Source: Candidatus Thorarchaeota archaeon
Lineage (GTDB): Archaea; Asgardarchaeota; Thorarchaeia; Thorarchaeales; Thorarchaeaceae
Direction of reading: 5' to 3'
DNA length: 8,452 bases
NCBI GenBank assembly: GCA_030638785.1
Contig: DAOWDY010000187.1
Location: 1 to 8,452, forward strand
Position numbers and translations under genes: made by a program. Position 1 is the first letter of the stretch, and each line of letters starts with the position of its first letter. Below are positions 5,765-8,452 of the stretch, one piece after another. The notes below the pieces were generated by a model. The model saw only the letters and a list, made by a program, of their open reading frames with translations. It did not search any database and was not told the origin of the DNA.

Positions 5765-6943
5765 CTAACGCAATGTTTCTAAGAATTTACCCATAGCCGG
5801 AATTCCTTCTTCAATGTCATTTGGTGAAGCAGCGTACGAAAACCTGAGATGGTCATCATAGTGGTGACCAAATTCGATTCCAGGTACAGTTGAAACTCCT
5901 GTCTTCTTCAATAGTAACTCTGCCAGAGTGGAACTGCTTAACCCGTAGTTGCTAAAATCAGGAAAGACATAGAATGCACCCATTGGATTAAGGCATTCAA
6001 TGTCGGCTATTTCGGAGAAGAGCGATTGTGTCATATCCCGACGTTCCTGGTATGCATTTCGCATCATATCGATGGAGCTTTGATCGCCCATGATGGCTTC
6101 CACTCCAGCATATTGTACAAAGGATGCAGCGCAGGAGGTTGTGTTTTGTTGTACTCGAACCAAGTTGTTGATGACACTGGGCGATCCTACTGCATATCCA
6201 ATGCGCCATCCTGTCATAGCATAGTTTTTGGAGAATCCACTGATACAGAGTGTTACTTCCATCTCAGGATCCACTTCTAGCATTGAGTTCTGAGTGAATC
6301 CGTCATAGACTAAGGATTCGTAAATCTCGTCACTAAATACCATGAATTTATGATCGATTGCTAAATCATAAATCAATTTCAAATGGTCTTTAGTTAAAAC
6401 GCCACCAGTGGGATTGTTAGGGGAATTGATGACAATCGCAGAAACTTCCCTTCCAACCTTATCCTTCAAATCCTCTTCATCCAAGACATATCCCGGACTT
6501 GTTGGAACATCAACTGGTTTACCTCCTGCCATTCGTATCATAGTCTTATATGTAGGCCAAGCAGGAGAAAGAAGCAATACATCATCGCCGGAGTCGATAG
6601 TTGAAAGAATGCCTCCAAAGAGAGACATCTTAGCACCAGGCGTGACAATTACGTTTGTTTTGCCATTAACCTCAATGTTACGCTTCTCATACATGTATTG
6701 AATAGCATCAAGTAATTCAGGTACCCCACGGGATGAAACGTACCTGGTCTTACCCTCATTCATAGCCTTGATTGCTGCATCAATAATATTCTGAGGAGTA
6801 GAAAAATCAGGTTGTCCAACCTCAAAGTGGTATACCTTCTTATCCTCGCGTTCCATTTTCATTGCGATTTCGTGCATCTTCAGCGTGCCCGAAACCGGTA
6901 TGACTTCCATGTGATGTGATGTCCAATCCACTCTCTTCGCCAC
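5765..6943 (-). CDS. Class I PLP-dependent aminotransferase (aspartate aminotransferase-like)
   Basis: The 392-residue product has the normal length for fold-type I aminotransferases that move an amino group between an amino acid and a 2-oxo acid in the cytoplasm. Seen in order: VSGTLKM (17-23) and GQPDFSTP (43-50) of the N-terminal arm; Y68 in the substrate region; NSPNNPTGG (173-181), whose Asn contacts PLP; DEIY (205-208), whose Asp and Tyr bind the pyridine ring; SGFSKNYAMTGWRIGY (235-250) with the PLP-binding Lys239 and the phosphate-binding Arg247; and HLRFSYA (365-371), whose Arg367 binds the substrate carboxylate. Substrate choice cannot be read. The start is GTG at 6943, the first possible codon after an in-frame stop; a GTG at 6931, ten bases after AAGGTGG, is an alternative. 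It is followed by the YkgJ gene in the same operon. Confidence 0.95.
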   Translation of the reverse strand: MAKRVDWTSHHMEVIPVSGTLKMHEIAMKMEREDKKVYHFEVGQPDFSTPQNIIDAAIKAMNEGKTRYVSSRGVPELLDAIQYMYEKRNIEVNGKTNVIVTPGAKMSLFGGILSTIDSGDDVLLLSPAWPTYKTMIRMAGGKPVDVPTSPGYVLDEEDLKDKVGREVSAIVINSPNNPTGGVLTKDHLKLIYDLAIDHKFMVFSDEIYESLVYDGFTQNSMLEVDPEMEVTLCISGFSKNYAMTGWRIGYAVGSPSVINNLVRVQQNTTSCAASFVQYAGVEAIMGDQSSIDMMRNAYQERRDMTQSLFSEIADIECLNPMGAFYVFPDFSNYGLSSSTLAELLLKKTGVSTVPGIEFGHHYDDHLRFSYAASPNDIEEGIPAMGKFLETLR

Positions 6944-6997
6944 CTTTCAGCCGACGATTAGAACAATTTGACGAGGAGCCATCTGGACACTAAACCC

Positions 6998-7006
6998 AAT
7001 ATATGA
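6998..7006 (-). promoter_or_regulatory. TATA box of the aminotransferase-YkgJ operon
   Basis: The minus strand reads TCATATATT, between the DUF362 stop (7020) and the aminotransferase start. Initiation 25 bases on would fall near 6975 and give a leader of about 30 bases to GTG 6943. This suggests the aminotransferase is transcribed apart from DUF362. Confidence 0.45.
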
Positions 7007-7019
7007 GTTACGGAGAGGG

Positions 7020-7841
7020 CTAAAAGCGAATGGCATCTGTTATTTTCTGAATTTGGTGTTCCGTACCTAACACTTGAATACGTTCTGGCAAGGCCTCACC
7101 CAAACCTGCTTCGAATGCTCTTTGAATGTACTTAATTTTTAGAGGGTCGAAACCGAGTAGATGAGCGCAATAAGCATCAACCGCAACTGGATCAATTCCT
7201 ACAATTACTCCTCCAAGGGGAATGGTACGTTTGTCCTTTCGATTTCCTATGACTACCTCCGTTAAATCAATTATACTGAGATTAGGTCTGAATTGGATTA
7301 GTAAATCCAAAAGAACTCCATCTATGTTAGAATGCAGGACATTCTTGTCTTGTCTCCCCAATAGGCCAAAGAGATTCTTTATTCCGGCTCCAAAGGATGT
7401 GTTCTTTTGTAGCTTGAGAGTTGCCACATTTACCAGAAATTTATGGTTTTGAAGGAGTTCTGCAACATGTTCTTCCTGCATTCCATTTCCAGCAAATCTG
7501 GTAAGATGTTGTTTGTCATTTGAGAGATTGAACAATTCAATGTTTTCTCCAACTAGTGCGGCATACCCACTTTTTTCAAATGCTTCTTCGGTGGTTCTGA
7601 CGGGATTATCGCTCTCGATAATACTGATAGGGGTAACTCCTCGGAAGAATGCTACTACCGCACTCATCATCTGCAGAGAAGTGTTGCCAGGAAGACTTGG
7701 ATCATAGATTGAGGGTTTTACAAGGACTCGATCTGCATCTGGTGAGAAGGGGATGGGTTGTGGCATCCTTGCTATCGCACTATTGAGAGACTCTCTAGGA
7801 TTTCTCTTCACTGCCACAGCGACATAGGATGTTGAAACCAT
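7020..7841 (-). CDS. DUF362 domain protein
   Basis: The 273-residue product matches the DUF362 family, which is widespread in archaea and anaerobic bacteria and has no settled function. Family blocks are visible in order: RVLVKPSI (38-45) with a following TS (54-55); KFLVNVATLKLQKN (134-147); GAGIKNLFGLLGR (151-163), the conserved lysine-asparagine glycine-rich block; LSIIDLTEVVIGN (188-200); GGVIVGIDPVAVDAYCAHLLG (210-230); and IKYIQRAFEAGLG (236-248). Unlike many members it has no appended ferredoxin-like 4Fe-4S domain, since the only cysteine is C225. The start is ATG at 7841, with no ribosome site upstream; CTTAAAG at 7871-7865, about 25-30 bases before the ATG, would suit a leaderless message. 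It lies 76 bases before the aminotransferase on the same strand and is divergent from the ThiF-like gene. Confidence 0.9.
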   Translation of the reverse strand: MVSTSYVAVAVKRNPRESLNSAIARMPQPIPFSPDADRVLVKPSIYDPSLPGNTSLQMMSAVVAFFRGVTPISIIESDNPVRTTEEAFEKSGYAALVGENIELFNLSNDKQHLTRFAGNGMQEEHVAELLQNHKFLVNVATLKLQKNTSFGAGIKNLFGLLGRQDKNVLHSNIDGVLLDLLIQFRPNLSIIDLTEVVIGNRKDKRTIPLGGVIVGIDPVAVDAYCAHLLGFDPLKIKYIQRAFEAGLGEALPERIQVLGTEHQIQKITDAIRF

Positions 7842-7850
7842 GTAATTTCT

Positions 7851-7857
7851 CTATATG
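7851..7857 (+). promoter_or_regulatory. Possible TATA-like box of the ThiF/MoeB-like gene
   Basis: CTATATG lies in the 57-base divergent gap. Transcription from about 25 bases downstream would start near 7880 and give a leader of about 20 bases before ATG 7899. On the other strand the same box lies too close to the DUF362 start to serve that gene unless a later start is used. Confidence 0.35.
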
Positions 7858-7898
7858 TCCAAGGCTTTAAGTGAAATGACTGGTACTGTTGATGGACG

Positions 7899-8452
7899 AT
7901 GTCCCTAGAACCAAATCAAATTGAAAGATACTCTCGAATGCTTGCACTAAGGGATATCAGTGAGGATGATATCAAGAGAGTCCTACAATCTACGGTTGCT
8001 ATGGTGGGTGCTGGAGGTATTGGAAGTCCTACCCTTAGGCTTTTGACTTCGCTTGGTTTTGGATCAATCAGAATTATCGATGGAGATAAGGTCGAGCTCC
8101 ATAATCTTCAGAGACAAAACATCTACTACACTGAAGACATCGGGAAACCTAAAGCTTCAACAGCTGCGAATAATCTTTCATTGGTGAATCCAGATATCAA
8201 GTTCGATCCTGTAGAGAACCAAATTGACATTGAGAATGCTATAGAACTCCTGGATGGAGTTGATGTCATTATTGATGGTGTGGATTCATTTTCCATAAGA
8301 CACGCTCTAAATCATGCTAGCGTAGGTCTTGGAAAGCCCTATGTCTTTGCAGGAGCTGTTGAGTACTATGCAAATCTCTCCACTTTCATTCCGGGAACAA
8401 CAGGATGCTTCTCATGCACTCTAGGGGATGCAAAAGACAATCATAAAACAAC
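7899..8452 (+). CDS. ThiF/MoeB/HesA-family E1-like adenylating enzyme, cut by the right edge
   Basis: The first 184 residues of an E1-like protein, which uses ATP to adenylate the C-terminal glycine of a ubiquitin-like or sulfur-carrier protein (MoaD, ThiS, SAMP or ubiquitin type). Seen in order: ERYSRMLAL (9-17), the family's RY-x-RQ region; the nucleotide-binding GAGGIGSP (37-44); D61 and D63 in IIDGDKVE; HNLQRQ (68-73) with the arginine and glutamine that contact ATP; GKPKA (82-86) with a conserved lysine; NP (97-98); D126 and D129 in DGVDS; and C170-x2-C173, the first half of the structural zinc site. The catalytic cysteine and second CxxC would lie beyond the window. The start is ATG at 7899, nine bases after an in-frame stop, with only a weak GATGGA upstream. 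Which carrier it serves cannot be told. Confidence 0.95.
   Translation, partial: MSLEPNQIERYSRMLALRDISEDDIKRVLQSTVAMVGAGGIGSPTLRLLTSLGFGSIRIIDGDKVELHNLQRQNIYYTEDIGKPKASTAANNLSLVNPDIKFDPVENQIDIENAIELLDGVDVIIDGVDSFSIRHALNHASVGLGKPYVFAGAVEYYANLSTFIPGTTGCFSCTLGDAKDNHKT

Noticed and set aside
1..8452. CRISPR array, insertion sequence or phage genes
   Set aside because: No regularly spaced repeats of array type, no transposase or integrase motifs and no terminal inverted repeats were seen.

Overview
The window reads as a piece of an archaeal chromosome of moderate GC content. Support comes from ribosome-binding sites that match the archaeal GGAGGTGAT type (for example GAGGTG, GGTGAT, AGGTGA), A/T-rich TATA-like boxes about 45-60 bases before several starts, TTG and GTG starts, and gene families common in archaea (DUF362, YkgJ-type Fe-S protein, a tiny ribbon-helix-helix regulator, an E1-like ThiF/MoeB protein). 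The mix of a LIM-like zinc finger fused to a membrane domain, an SCP2-like protein and an E1-like enzyme would suit an Asgard archaeon such as a thorarchaeon, but that assignment is inference; no rRNA or marker gene is present.

Layout. (1) 1-1473, minus strand: a tight four-gene operon of nitroreductase, two small proteins of 85 and 90 residues, and the start of a probable SCP2-like lipid-binding protein that runs off the left edge. (2) 1592-2338, minus: a membrane protein with an N-terminal LIM-like half zinc finger and about six membrane segments. (3) 2339-2794: the only long gap. It holds a TATA-like box for the membrane protein gene, two good hairpins that could bracket a small RNA, and a set of direct repeats next to (4) a 46-residue ribbon-helix-helix regulator at 2795-2935, which is followed by a hairpin. 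(5) 3083-5111, plus: two adjacent paralogous genes of an unrecognised family, each with an N-terminal domain carrying seven perfectly aligned cysteines and a helical C-terminal half. (6) 5178-6943, minus: a class I aminotransferase followed, with a stop/ribosome-site overlap, by a YkgJ-type CxxCxxCC protein. (7) 7020-7841, minus: a DUF362 protein. (8) 7899 to the right edge, plus: the N-terminal 184 residues of a ThiF/MoeB/HesA adenylating enzyme, divergent from DUF362.

How the genes may work together. The left operon links a flavin redox enzyme to a likely lipid carrier and two small partners, both of which contain a ribbon-helix-helix-like segment and a WPFxP motif. The aminotransferase and YkgJ protein are probably translated from one message. 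The tandem cysteine-rich pair is the most novel element: the cysteine spacing is identical in both copies although much of the rest has diverged, which points to a conserved metal or Fe-S site and probably to a duplicated or heterodimeric protein.
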